Part shown: positions 55,889 through 63,969 of the stretch, one piece after another
How the letters are laid out: each line of letters starts with the position of its first letter
How positions within the stretch are numbered: the first letter of the stretch is position 1
Source: a virus
Virus record (IMG/VR): IMGVR_UViG_3300020057_001229
Location: 1-64,000 of that record
Direction: 5' to 3' (one strand)
DNA length: 64,000 nt
The notes under the pieces: generated by a model
Seen by the model: the letters and a program-made list of their open reading frames with translations, nothing else
What the model was told of the DNA's origin: nothing
Database searches by the model: none
Translations under genes and position numbers: made by a program

Positions 55889-56002
55889 ACTGGTGATTGT
55901 AGGGTAACCCCGAGGTTTTTACACCTCGCTTTTCGCCGTAGGGAACAAAAAGAACAAGCCCATCCTAGGCAAGCTGGGAACTCGGTTTAAAGTGAGGCAA
56001 TC

Positions 56003-56128
56003 GTGAAGAAGACAGCCAGTAAGCAAAGCACCACGAGACGTGTCAAGGACATCTATACACCCTCTACAAAATTTGCAGCCCAACCTTTAGTAAACTTGAA
56101 AGATGCTCTTGCAATTAATCTTTGCTAA
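56003..56128 (+). CDS. 41-aa basic peptide
   Basis: GTG 56003 with GAGG 6 nt upstream, TAA 56126-56128. Basic N-terminus (KKTASKQSTTRRVKD). Upstream 55889-56002 holds a CCTCGnnn/CGAGG-type hairpin but no gene. Confidence 0.5.
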   Translation: MKKTASKQSTTRRVKDIYTPSTKFAAQPLVNLKDALAINLC

Positions 56129-56209
56129 ATAATCCCGTATCAATACATAAGTTTTAACAATGGCTGGTAACATTCCCGCTTATGTGTAGCCCAGCTAAAG
56201 GTTTAGAAA

Positions 56210-57505
56210 ATGATCGACTTACATGCCTTAATCACTGATCAAATAGCCGAATTGAAAGGCAACCAGTTCTTTCATGGTGGTTTCATACTCGGCGTGTTGG
56301 GTGCGATAGCGGCGATCTTTAGGCAAGTTCCACATAAGATCTGGGGTCTTTTTCTCCGCTACATTCTGACGACGGTGGAGTTTACGAGTCAGGACGATTT
56401 CTATGTATGGTTCAGTCTTTGGTTGAACAAGCAAACGTTCATCAAAGACAAAAACCGTCTACGCATTCAAACCAAAGTGCATCGTGACGGCGACCACGGT
56501 CCACGCTTTGGGGGAGGAGCCGACCAACAGCGAAAGATCGACGTGATTTACACTTTAGGCAACGGCACCCACATCGTCCGCTTCGGCTCTCTGTTTATGC
56601 GTGCGACGAAAGAGAAAGAGCCGCAGACGCAGGGTTCCGCCCACGGCAATATGGCGGCACGAGACATGTTCGTACTCACCATCTTAAGCTTCCAACGCCG
56701 CAGACTAGAACGACTTATTACGTCTATCAGTGACGAGTTCCAGAAAGAGCACACCAACAAAACCACCATTTTGCACTTCAACGTAGGCTACGACGAGTGG
56801 GTGCCGTTGTCGGTGCAGTCCAAGCGGGACATTTCGTGCGTCGTCCTCAAAGAAGGTCAGATGGAAGAAATTTTAATTGACTACGAAAACTTTCAAAAGG
56901 ACAAACCGCTTTATGATTCTTTAGGCATCCCCTACCAAAGGGGTTACCTCTTGCAGGGACCGCCAGGTACAGGCAAGACGAGCTTGATCTTTGCCTTTGC
57001 GAGCTACTACGACTTAGCCGTATGTACGTTGAGCCTCAGTGACTTCGAATCTGACCGTCAGTTTCAAAAAGCGGTCATGGGTATGCCGGACAAAGCAGCA
57101 CTCGTCATCGAAGACATCGACTCGTTCTTCAAAGGTAGAGAAACCGTCTCTGAGAAGCCTGCGTTTTTATCGTTCTCAGGCTTGTTGAATGCCCTCGGCG
57201 GACTCGCCGTCAAAGAGGGTAGGGTTCTCTTCGTTACCACCAACAAGCCTGAAGACATCGACCCTGCGTTGACTAGAGCAGGTCGTCTAGATAAGAGCTT
57301 CCTATTGTCCTACGCCGATGCCTACCAAGTCCGCCGTTTGTTCCTGCAAGTCTTTCCAAATGCCGTAAGCCAAGCAGATTCATTTGCTGAGACGGTCGCC
57401 GAGATGAACCTGTCCCCGGCTAAACTTGTGGACTACCTTTTCACAAACAAAAGCAGTCTCTCGGACACACTCCGACTTACGCATAGGCTCAGCGCTGGAG
57501 GATAA
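56210..57505 (+). CDS. BCS1-like AAA ATPase
   Basis: 431 aa, AAAGG before ATG. N-terminal membrane helix (~22-38, FILGVLGAIAAIFRQV), BCS1-specific beta domain (~60-200), AAA module: Walker A GPPGTGKTS (250-258), Walker B LVIEDID (298-304), sensor TTNKPEDIDPAL, Arg fingers R356/R359. Mitochondrial BCS1 translocates a folded protein across a membrane; prokaryotic and phage relatives are little studied. May move a protein across, or extract it from, the host membrane. Confidence 0.92.
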   Translation: MIDLHALITDQIAELKGNQFFHGGFILGVLGAIAAIFRQVPHKIWGLFLRYILTTVEFTSQDDFYVWFSLWLNKQTFIKDKNRLRIQTKVHRDGDHGPRFGGGADQQRKIDVIYTLGNGTHIVRFGSLFMRATKEKEPQTQGSAHGNMAARDMFVLTILSFQRRRLERLITSISDEFQKEHTNKTTILHFNVGYDEWVPLSVQSKRDISCVVLKEGQMEEILIDYENFQKDKPLYDSLGIPYQRGYLLQGPPGTGKTSLIFAFASYYDLAVCTLSLSDFESDRQFQKAVMGMPDKAALVIEDIDSFFKGRETVSEKPAFLSFSGLLNALGGLAVKEGRVLFVTTNKPEDIDPALTRAGRLDKSFLLSYADAYQVRRLFLQVFPNAVSQADSFAETVAEMNLSPAKLVDYLFTNKSSLSDTLRLTHRLSAGG

Positions 57506-57528
57506 CGACAACATCGGCGACACCTACT

Positions 57529-58635
57529 TTAAAGGGCTTCCAGAAGTCTTGAAGCATTGTCGTGACATGTTGTAGCTCGTTCGCTGCAACTACCGCTATC
57601 CGGTTCTGGGAGTCGGGGTGGTTGGTGAGGGAGTAACTTACATGGTACATAATCATGCGTGATGCCCTTGCGCTGAGCTGCGAGTAGAGCCCGCTTTCGG
57701 CGACCTCTCTCGCACTCGAAGTTCCTGTTCAACATATAGTACATTTTACGGTAGTGCTTTTCGCACATCCCCTTACAGTGCCCTAGCTCTGTACAGTTTT
57801 CAACTCTACACTCCGTCTTGTTGTGCCGTTTTACGACAACTTCCTTTCCAAGACGTTGCCGTGTGTAGTGATTCTTACACATAAGCAGAGCATGTGCAGG
57901 CTGCTTGCACTTGAAGACCGAACAGGTTTTGCCGACGTTGTAGTTGGCGATCTTTCTAAGTGGGACGCCACGGTCATCTATGAAGCCCATCTCCCACTGC
58001 TTGTAGTGGCGAACGCAGAAGCATCGTGACTTCGGTCGCATCTTACACCCACGAGCACGGCACTGCTCGTTAGCGCCGTATGTTTTACGGTTGCGTCGAA
58101 GCTCGCCGCCGTCGTTGTCGATCAAGCCGTAGCGGTGTTCTTGTTGGTAGTGTTTGTGGCACAGTCCCCGGAGGAGGTCACCACCTGCTGTACAAAGGCG
58201 ACAGGTTTTCAGTGTGTGGCTTTTACCTTCCCGCTTTTCTCCTAGATGGATCTTGCAGAGCTTCTCGTCAACGCTGCGGTATTGGCAGTTGAGGACGTAG
58301 CAGAAGGCACGACCCTTCTGCCTCGGCTGGCGTATGATTTTCCCTTCGAGGTCACAGTCACCCTTCAAGAACCAATTGTAGTGACGTTTGCAAAAGCGAC
58401 CGCCATGTATCAGCGGCTTGTATTCTTTGCAGCCCTCGATAAGACATTTTCTTTTACGCAATTCTTCGTCTAAGACGACGGCGTAAATCTCGGTGCGTAA
58501 GCCGTCTTCCGTGATGTGGTTTTCCTTGAACTTGCGGTAGTGATAGCCGCAAAACCTTTTGGCGTAGAACGCCTTACCGCAATGTTCGAAAATGCAAGTC
58601 GGCTTTCCAACAGCAACAACAGCCTCAACCAACAT
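57529..58635 (-). CDS. Seven-zinc-finger repeat protein
   Basis: 368 aa from ATG 58635 (GGAG upstream; GTG 58641 also possible). Seven tandem C-x3/4-C-...-C-x2-H-Y units, e.g. CIFEHCGKAF-RFCGYHY, CRARGCKMRP-CFCVRHY, CRVENCTELG-GMCEKHY. Such units occur in phage HNH-type and DNA-binding proteins; here they form the whole protein, suggesting nucleic-acid binding. Confidence 0.78.
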   Translation of the reverse strand: MLVEAVVAVGKPTCIFEHCGKAFYAKRFCGYHYRKFKENHITEDGLRTEIYAVVLDEELRKRKCLIEGCKEYKPLIHGGRFCKRHYNWFLKGDCDLEGKIIRQPRQKGRAFCYVLNCQYRSVDEKLCKIHLGEKREGKSHTLKTCRLCTAGGDLLRGLCHKHYQQEHRYGLIDNDGGELRRNRKTYGANEQCRARGCKMRPKSRCFCVRHYKQWEMGFIDDRGVPLRKIANYNVGKTCSVFKCKQPAHALLMCKNHYTRQRLGKEVVVKRHNKTECRVENCTELGHCKGMCEKHYRKMYYMLNRNFECERGRRKRALLAAQRKGITHDYVPCKLLPHQPPRLPEPDSGSCSERATTCHDNASRLLEAL

Positions 58636-58849
58636 CCGCACGTCTCCATCGCTTCACGTACAAACCAGGATTCCTCCGCTCGAAGGAAGCAAAGAGCTTC
58701 TCTTTCGTGGAGAGAACGGTGCCTAAGTAGCAACCATTTTTTAGGGTGCGATTTGTCCAGCCCGCAGAGCAGCTCCGATCACCGTAGCGACCGCGAACGC
58801 AGTAAATGCATGGTACAAATTTTATATAGTTGGAATTAGCTTCCCGCAC
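58625..58849 (-). CDS. Possible small Cys-containing protein
   Basis: 74 aa, GTG start with weak site; CIYCVRGRYGDRSC could bind zinc. Stop overlaps the start of the zinc-finger gene. Moderately protein-like only. Confidence 0.4.
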   Translation of the reverse strand: MREANSNYIKFVPCIYCVRGRYGDRSCSAGWTNRTLKNGCYLGTVLSTKEKLFASFERRNPGLYVKRWRRADVG

Positions 58850-58908
58850 TTTATTTTCCGAATCCGCAAAAAGTCTTGAAATTTGATTGGCGGATAACTC
58901 AAGAGAAG

Positions 58909-59052
58909 AGTGAGTCGGTCCAAGATGCCAATGCGTATTTTCCGTGCTCTACCAACTGAGCTACCTCCCGGTAAAGTCGGGAGGGTTGGACTTGAACCAA
59001 CGACAGCGGGCTTTAATAGCGTGTAAGCACTGACTGAGGGGACCGACTCACT
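58909..59052 (-). ncRNA. Permuted tRNA-like RNA, copy B (3' half before 5' half)
   Basis: Minus-strand order: arm GTGAGTCGGTCC (59051-59040); 38-nt segment; T arm GTTGGTTCAAGTCCAAC (59001-58985); 3' acceptor strand CCTCCCG (58984-58978); linker ACTTTAC; 5' acceptor strand CGGGAGG (58970-58964); TA; D arm GCTCAGTTGGTAGAGC (58961-58946); 24-nt segment; arm GGACCGACTCAC (58921-58910). The 12-bp outer stem is perfect and an A-T pair extends it. Acceptor strands pair perfectly. Aligned with copy A, acceptor and outer-stem changes compensate. Confidence 0.78.
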
Positions 59053-59173
59053 GGTGTATGGTAGATGAGACTGGATACTGACGCAAGCGTAAAATTTGAG
59101 TGGACATGTTCTTGCAGTCGCCTCGACGACAACCAATCATGGAAGATGTATAAAAAAAGCGCAGGAGGCACCT

Positions 59174-59575
59174 TTGCGTATTTTAACAGTAGACGATAGC
59201 CATGACAGTGTAGTCCTTCTAGCGAAGGTGTTAGGCGACCATAACGTCATCTATTGCACGACGGAGCAAGAGATCCATGACGAGCTAAAAAGGTTTAAAC
59301 CCGAGTTGATTATTTTTGACTACTTGATACATGAGACGAACGCAATAGAGATTTACGACAGGCTTTCCGAACAAATGGAGCTGCCGACCTGCTTTTGCGT
59401 CTCGGGCTACTCCCCGAAGAATCTAGGGCTTTGCCTTGCCGCCACGCCGTTCTCGGCTTGGTTTCAGAAGCCTTTTAATTGGCGGGATCTCAGGGAGGCG
59501 ATCACTCGATTGGAACTTGGAGTATTCGCAGAGGGGACTTTTTCAGCTTCTCAATCAGCATCCTCAGCGTTCTGA
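59174..59575 (+). CDS. Stand-alone response regulator receiver (REC)
   Basis: 133 aa from TTG 59174, chosen because AGGAGG precedes it. RILTVDDS (Asp7/8), phospho-acceptor Asp49 (LIIFDYL), Ser77 (CVSGY), Lys99 (FQKPF). No output domain, so it probably acts like CheY/Spo0F by protein contact. Candidate endpoint or intermediate for the kinase-Hpt relay. Starts ~120 nt from permuted tRNA-like copy B on the opposite strand. Confidence 0.88.
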   Translation: MRILTVDDSHDSVVLLAKVLGDHNVIYCTTEQEIHDELKRFKPELIIFDYLIHETNAIEIYDRLSEQMELPTCFCVSGYSPKNLGLCLAATPFSAWFQKPFNWRDLREAITRLELGVFAEGTFSASQSASSAF

Positions 59576-59753
59576 CTTCTTCTACCAAAGACGGCACCCA
59601 AGAGGCAGCGTTGCGAGCAAATTCGTCTACGGCGTATTGCTCGCTTTTGGTATAGCCGCCGAGGCAAGTTCCGGCGTGTTCGGCAATTTCCTGCATATGG
59701 ACTAAAAACGATTCAGTTAAAAGATGTTGGTTTGTTTTAGTCACCGACGACAT
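59502..59753 (-). CDS. Small phage protein with C-terminal coiled coil
   Basis: 83 aa. NAASWVPSLVEEVRTLRMLIEKL at the C-terminus resembles common phage proteins (..W-P-LV-EV-LR). Overlaps the 3' end of the receiver gene by 74 nt. Function unknown. Confidence 0.65.
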   Translation of the reverse strand: MSSVTKTNQHLLTESFLVHMQEIAEHAGTCLGGYTKSEQYAVDEFARNAASWVPSLVEEVRTLRMLIEKLKKSPLRILQVPIE

Positions 59754-59967
59754 ACCTTTTGTTTTGCAGGGCTCTGTACTCTTCGTGATCTACATGCCCA
59801 TTTTCTGTCATGTAGCCCCAAGGAAAGCGACTCTTTCCCACAAAGCAAAGACCCCACACTTCGTCCGACAGGAGGCGAAGCTTGTGGTATTGGGTCGTCG
59901 GCATCCAAAAGCATGACAGAAAACTGTTGCACCGCAAGCCGTCGTCGTAAGCACCACGTAAGATCAA
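59737..59967 (-). CDS. Hypothetical protein, possibly 5'-truncated by an IS remnant
   Basis: 76 aa, TTG start with weak site. WMPTTQYHKLRLLSDEVWGL looks protein-like. The IS right-end scrap at 59988-60008 lies just upstream, so the original N-terminus may be lost. Stop overlaps the next start by 17 nt. Confidence 0.5.
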   Translation of the reverse strand: MILRGAYDDGLRCNSFLSCFWMPTTQYHKLRLLSDEVWGLCFVGKSRFPWGYMTENGHVDHEEYRALQNKRYVVGD

Positions 59968-59987
59968 TCCGACAAAGTTCCAGGGGT

Positions 59988-60008
59988 GGTTATGGGGAGG
60001 ATGTCAAC
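59988..60008 (+). repeat. IS200/IS605 right-end scrap
   Basis: GGTTATGGGGAGGATGTCAA: only the outer right end remains; the hairpin is degraded. Confidence 0.6.
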
Positions 60009-60013
60009 ACTTT

Positions 60014-60091
60014 CTAATAGATGAAGCAGATAGACATCGCCCCAAGGAGTCGATAGCAGTAGCCAACGACGAAAATGTAAGGCACTAGCAT
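60014..60091 (-). CDS. Possible 25-aa membrane peptide
   Basis: ATG 60091, TAG 60014-60016: MLVPYIFVVGYCYRLLGAMS then ICFIY. Strongly hydrophobic; upstream AGAGAGA is a weak ribosome site. Confidence 0.35.
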   Translation of the reverse strand: MLVPYIFVVGYCYRLLGAMSICFIY

Positions 60092-60200
60092 TAGTGCAGA
60101 TCTCTCTTAGCATTTTCATAAACTGCTTACCAACTTAAGTACCACCCCAATGATCTACTGAAACGGGTATCTTACGGCGTCCAAGCTGAGGGTTCCCTAA

Positions 60201-60560
60201 TTAGCTCTTTCGCCAATAAAAGTTGGTATCTAAGGCGCTGCCGCTTAGCGTAGTTTGCGTACAAAGCCATTCGTCATCAGCTTCGATCATAATTTTAAGA
60301 ACCATGAGACCGAGTAAAAAAGCGGCAGTAGGCTCGTCTTCAGCGATGTCGTAGACGTAGATGAGGGGTGTGTTCCACTCCTTAGGAACAAGGCTGCCTA
60401 TGGCAAATTTGGTCTCGCCTTTGAGCCGTGCTTGGAGGTGCGAGCAAACTTTTCCGTAGGCACCTGGGGGAAACATCGAAATCCAACGATCAAAGTTCCG
60501 ACCAAAAGGGATAGTTTTAAGCTCGCAAAAGCCCCCGCTTTCGCCTATCGTACTCAACAT
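60201..60560 (-). CDS. Hypothetical protein
   Basis: 119 aa, GGAG 8 nt before ATG. Mixed composition with AAFLLGLMVLKIMI helix. No family recognised. Gene-free 60092-60200 upstream of its stop holds nothing identifiable. Confidence 0.7.
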   Translation of the reverse strand: MLSTIGESGGFCELKTIPFGRNFDRWISMFPPGAYGKVCSHLQARLKGETKFAIGSLVPKEWNTPLIYVYDIAEDEPTAAFLLGLMVLKIMIEADDEWLCTQTTLSGSALDTNFYWRKS

Positions 60561-60662
60561 TAGCCACTCCGTTTATTGGAACTGAATGAGAGCACCGTAG
60601 CAAACGGCTATCTTCTTTTCAAGAGCTTAAAACTTTTTATTTATTTATCAGATCAGGTGTTT

Positions 60663-61310
60663 ATGAAAGAGCTGCCTAAAACTAGAGACGAGCAAAAGCA
60701 AGCCATTTTAGACCTAGCCAAGCTCAAGCTGACCTTCGGGCGGGAGCAGCCTGTTTCCTTCTTTTTCTTCAAAGGTCCCACCTGTCTAGTTATCAACAAT
60801 GAGGCAGGCTTTTCACGAAACACCCTTTTATTGCTTGCACAGACGGTTGTACTTTGGTTGAGCCCAGACGAGTACGTAACTGTGTCGGAAGCTGTCATGA
60901 CAACTTTTCCAATGGACGAAGATAAAACCCCAGAAGAAATTCAGAAAAATTTCGATGAGAGAGCTAAAGAGGTGCAAGCCAAGTTGGAGGCAGGTGAAGG
61001 CACACGTATAGAATGTCTGCTTTTCGCCGAAGCAACGAAGACTAGTCGCAAGCTTGTGACTTACGAAATAAAACGTACCGGCGAGTTCGTAGACTTTGTA
61101 AAAGCCATCGCACCTACAAGCCCTGAAGTGGAATTGCGCGGAGACTTCTTCTCTCTGTTCGACTACACAGCAGAAGTGAAGGATGGTCACGACATCAATA
61201 AGGTATTTGAGCCCTTATTCGAACAGGGAATTTTGATGACGTTTAAGGACTACTGGAAGCGCTGCCAAGATCTGCTTAAACAAGACAAACAGGACGTTAT
61301 TTGGAACTGA
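60663..61310 (+). CDS. Hypothetical protein
   Basis: 215 aa from ATG 60663 (AGGTG upstream; the longer reading to 60576 lacks a site). Alpha/beta with an acidic helical middle (DEDKTPEEIQKNFDERAKE). No motif recognised. 3' end overlaps the convergent metallophosphoesterase by 14 nt. Confidence 0.72.
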   Translation: MKELPKTRDEQKQAILDLAKLKLTFGREQPVSFFFFKGPTCLVINNEAGFSRNTLLLLAQTVVLWLSPDEYVTVSEAVMTTFPMDEDKTPEEIQKNFDERAKEVQAKLEAGEGTRIECLLFAEATKTSRKLVTYEIKRTGEFVDFVKAIAPTSPEVELRGDFFSLFDYTAEVKDGHDINKVFEPLFEQGILMTFKDYWKRCQDLLKQDKQDVIWN

Positions 61311-62013
61311 TTCCTTTGGGGAGATCAAGTTGGAACGTCACAGGCTTATTGACCATGCGGTAGTCACGATTTACGACTGAGGCATTAATCATCTTGATCC
61401 CTTCAAGATCCCCACGTCCGTCGAAAACTCCGTAGCCCTCATGGATATGCCCGAAGATGTGAGCTTGCGGCTTCACACGACGGATTGCGTCTAGAAGCTC
61501 GTGGCAGCCGACGTATTCGTGCTTGACGACGCTGCGCTCAGACAGGTCAGGACTACGACGCCAATAGACTCTATCCACTCTGTCGCCGTAGCCGTGCGGT
61601 GGACCATGTGTGATTAAGATGTCGGTATCGTCGGGGATCTGGTCCCAATGGATAAATAAATCACCACGGGGAACATTGAACGCCCAATCGCAGAACTCAG
61701 GCTGTTGCGGTGCGCCGTAGATCTTGAAGCCGTCAATGATGACTTCGTTTTCTTGGAGGTAGATCAAGCGGTCGGACAGGTGTTCCTTTATGAACATGTC
61801 TCGTTGGTCTTTACGCTCGAACGTCAGCTCGTGGTTACCTGCAATGAAGACGATGTGACGGTAGATGGCGAGCTGCTTTTTGAAATAATCAATGGTCGCC
61901 ATGACCTCTTCACGTCGTCCCTTCCACGTAAAGTCACCTGCATGTAGGAGGAGATCGCCACCAGGAAGTTCAGGAAATTGACAATGGGTATCGCTGATGG
62001 CGGTTACTAACAT
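61297..62013 (-). CDS. Calcineurin-like metallophosphoesterase
   Basis: 238 aa. All motifs present: ISDTH (Asp8, His10), AGDF (Asp27), GNHE (59-62), THGPPHG (135-141), GHIHEGYG near residue 190. Hydrolyses phosphodiesters or phosphomonoesters with two metal ions. Substrate could be cyclic nucleotides, RNA ends or nucleotides. Confidence 0.93.
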   Translation of the reverse strand: MLVTAISDTHCQFPELPGGDLLLHAGDFTWKGRREEVMATIDYFKKQLAIYRHIVFIAGNHELTFERKDQRDMFIKEHLSDRLIYLQENEVIIDGFKIYGAPQQPEFCDWAFNVPRGDLFIHWDQIPDDTDILITHGPPHGYGDRVDRVYWRRSPDLSERSVVKHEYVGCHELLDAIRRVKPQAHIFGHIHEGYGVFDGRGDLEGIKMINASVVNRDYRMVNKPVTFQLDLPKGISSK

Positions 62014-62024
62014 GGGGTCTCTCT

Positions 62025-62267
62025 TTACGGTTCCTTAGCTGGAATTATTATGGTGTCCACAACGTCGTCGGCTTGCGTGTAGGTTCCTTCGCCACGAGGA
62101 CGAACTGATTTAGCTGCCTCAAAAGCAGCCATGAACCAGTGGATGAGTTCTATACGTTGAGGTTCGGAATACTTCTGCCACATCGTTTGTGCTTTTATGT
62201 GCCAGGAGCGGTCAAGTGTCGTGCCGTACTCGGTGCCTAAACGTTCAATCTCTGCTTGAAGACTCAT
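62025..62267 (-). CDS. Small hypothetical protein
   Basis: 80 aa, helical. Start overlaps the upstream stop (ATGA). Precedes the metallophosphoesterase in the same direction. Function unknown. Confidence 0.68.
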   Translation of the reverse strand: MSLQAEIERLGTEYGTTLDRSWHIKAQTMWQKYSEPQRIELIHWFMAAFEAAKSVRPRGEGTYTQADDVVDTIIIPAKEP

Positions 62268-62584
62268 CGAGTTATCTCTCCTAGTTTGGTTGTAATTTGT
62301 GTTCTGAAGGCATTTGACAGCATAAGTTTTAAGATCTCAGGAGCGCCCTGCAAAACGAACCCACCAAGAACTTCGTGGATGTTCTTTTCAAGACCGTACT
62401 TAGAGCCTCTTGCTGCCGGAACATCAAACTCGCCCGAAGAGGTTTCAAGAGCTTGGTAAATAACCTTTTCATCTCGTTCTAGCTTGTTGGTGCGTTTGTT
62501 TTTAAAATCTACACCCTCTTCGATGACACAACGAATCCAAGCGAGAGCTAGAACTTGTTTTATGAGCATTTCAACCTGAGTCAT
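62264..62584 (-). CDS. Hypothetical helical protein
   Basis: 106 aa, coupled to the next gene by ATGA; 2 nt after the upstream gene's stop. No family recognised. Confidence 0.7.
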   Translation of the reverse strand: MTQVEMLIKQVLALAWIRCVIEEGVDFKNKRTNKLERDEKVIYQALETSSGEFDVPAARGSKYGLEKNIHEVLGGFVLQGAPEILKLMLSNAFRTQITTKLGEITR

Positions 62585-62586
62585 TA

Positions 62587-62868
62587 CTATCTCCCACCGA
62601 AGTAGCCGTAGGTTTCATAACTGTCGTCGGAGTCGTGAGCATTGTTGTTTGCGACTACAGGACATTCTTCTTTTAACTGTGGCGGATCTTTCACCAACTT
62701 TAGCAGATGGAGAAGATACTCACCAGGATCTTCTGCATCACTCACCGCTTTTTCCTTTTCAGGATAAAGGGGATGTCCGCTGGCTTTTTTAACCAGTTTG
62801 ATGTCTTCGAAGAGGTTGTCTACAACCGTCTCGTCGGTATCTAAATTGCGTATGATGACTTTGAACAT
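62587..62868 (-). CDS. Hypothetical protein
   Basis: 93 aa, beta start (FKVIIRNLDTDETVVDNL), acidic/Asn-rich tail. First of a four-gene run to 61297. No family recognised. Confidence 0.7.
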   Translation of the reverse strand: MFKVIIRNLDTDETVVDNLFEDIKLVKKASGHPLYPEKEKAVSDAEDPGEYLLHLLKLVKDPPQLKEECPVVANNNAHDSDDSYETYGYFGGR

Positions 62869-62889
62869 AGGGAGGTAATCTCAGGGCGC

Positions 62890-62932
62890 AAAAAAGCCTT
62901 CTTGGTTCCCCTACGGCGACAAGAAGGCTTTA
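62890..62932 (-). terminator. Rho-independent terminator
   Basis: AAAGCCTTCTTG/CAAGAAGGCTTT 12-bp stem; on the minus strand followed by T-run. Ends the lipoprotein gene 62942-63319. Confidence 0.88.
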
Positions 62933-62941
62933 ATGCAAAGC

Positions 62942-63319
62942 TTAGAACGTAACGATAGCTTTACACTTATCGAGGATAAGTTTTTCGCCTTCAGCACCGA
63001 TAGCACCACCCGTACAACCCCATTCGGTTGGAAGAGCAGAAACACCCATACCGACGACAAACTTGCTGACCTGACCGCAGACGAGATCGCCGACGAGCCC
63101 TTGAGCACCTTCAGCACACATCTTAAGGTCGGTGACTGGCTTGGTTAGTGTTGCTTTGACTGCGGCAACATTGGAACAAGCAAGTGCTTCAGCTACACCT
63201 TGAGCAGCACCGTCAAGAGCACGGACGGCAGTGTCACAGAGGGGATCTGTAACGGCGGTCTTTGTGCAGCCTGAAAGAGCGATGACCGCAAAAAGCGGTA
63301 GAACTAGAAAACGTTTCAT
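62942..63319 (-). CDS. Lipoprotein
   Basis: 125 aa, GGAGG before ATG. Signal MKRFLVLPLFAVIALSGC with lipobox Cys18; several further Cys and a Gly-rich end. Next to the endolysin-type peptidase, so an outer-membrane spanin or superinfection-exclusion role is possible, not shown. Confidence 0.78.
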   Translation of the reverse strand: MKRFLVLPLFAVIALSGCTKTAVTDPLCDTAVRALDGAAQGVAEALACSNVAAVKATLTKPVTDLKMCAEGAQGLVGDLVCGQVSKFVVGMGVSALPTEWGCTGGAIGAEGEKLILDKCKAIVTF

Positions 63320-63390
63320 AAGGAGCCTCCAAAAAGTGAATCATGATTAGTCTGAAGTCTATGGAAAAAACCAGACGAAGGCAAGCCTTC

Positions 63391-63969
63391 TCACACCTTT
63401 TTCTTAGCTGGTGCCTTTTTCTTAGTCTTAGGTTTCGGCGTCAAAGGTGTAACGAGAGGAGCTGGTGCCTTTACTTTTTTAACAGCGGGCTTTTTCTTTG
63501 CTGCTGGCTTCTTAACCGTTGACAGAAGCTCCCAAGCTCCAGCTAAGCCTTTAGCAGCTTTGGCTGCCTTCAGCTCGTGGACGGTTACAGCAGTCTTCCA
63601 TTGGACGTGGGGGTACTCTGGAAAGGAAGTCCAATCACCTGCCCAACTTAACTTGTCTGAAAACTGCGCCTTGATAATTTTCCCAAGTAGACCGTAGTTA
63701 CCATTCCAAGTCCACTGATAACCCGGCTTCGCGGCGTCGTTGTCGAAAACGAGGTCTACGGCAAGTCCGTAGTTGTGGAAGCTTAAACCGGCGTCGGCGT
63801 TTGTTACTTTGATCCCAGGAGTTGTTCGACCTTGAGCGTAGAGCTGAGCTTGACGCTCGTCGGAGCGGTTTGCTTCAAAGGCGTAAATTAAAAGACCCTC
63901 TTTGTGGCACTCCGTAAGTAGCGCTGCGATTGCGTCAGCGAACGGCTTGTAGACGGAAGGATCTGCCAT
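63391..63969 (-). CDS. L-alanyl-D-glutamate peptidase-type endolysin (M15)
   Basis: 192 aa. Zinc ligands His65 and Asp72 (SFHNYGLAVDLVF) and His121 (YPHVQWK) with SDERQAQLYAQGR match VanY/M15C phage endolysins that cut peptidoglycan cross-peptides. A ~50-residue Lys/Ala/Pro-rich tail follows the enzyme domain and could bind cell envelope polyanions. No signal peptide: would need a holin. Confidence 0.93.
   Translation of the reverse strand: MADPSVYKPFADAIAALLTECHKEGLLIYAFEANRSDERQAQLYAQGRTTPGIKVTNADAGLSFHNYGLAVDLVFDNDAAKPGYQWTWNGNYGLLGKIIKAQFSDKLSWAGDWTSFPEYPHVQWKTAVTVHELKAAKAAKGLAGAWELLSTVKKPAAKKKPAVKKVKAPAPLVTPLTPKPKTKKKAPAKKKV

Noticed and set aside
35190-59052. Calling the permuted RNAs tmRNA
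   Set aside because: No tag reading frame, no Ala-type G-U acceptor pair and a canonical D arm are present; only the topology resembles permuted tmRNA.
58822-59136. A 104-aa minus-strand frame over permuted tRNA-like copy B
   Set aside because: Its central VVGSSPTLPTLPGGSSVGRA sequence is the usual artefact of translating tRNA-like DNA.
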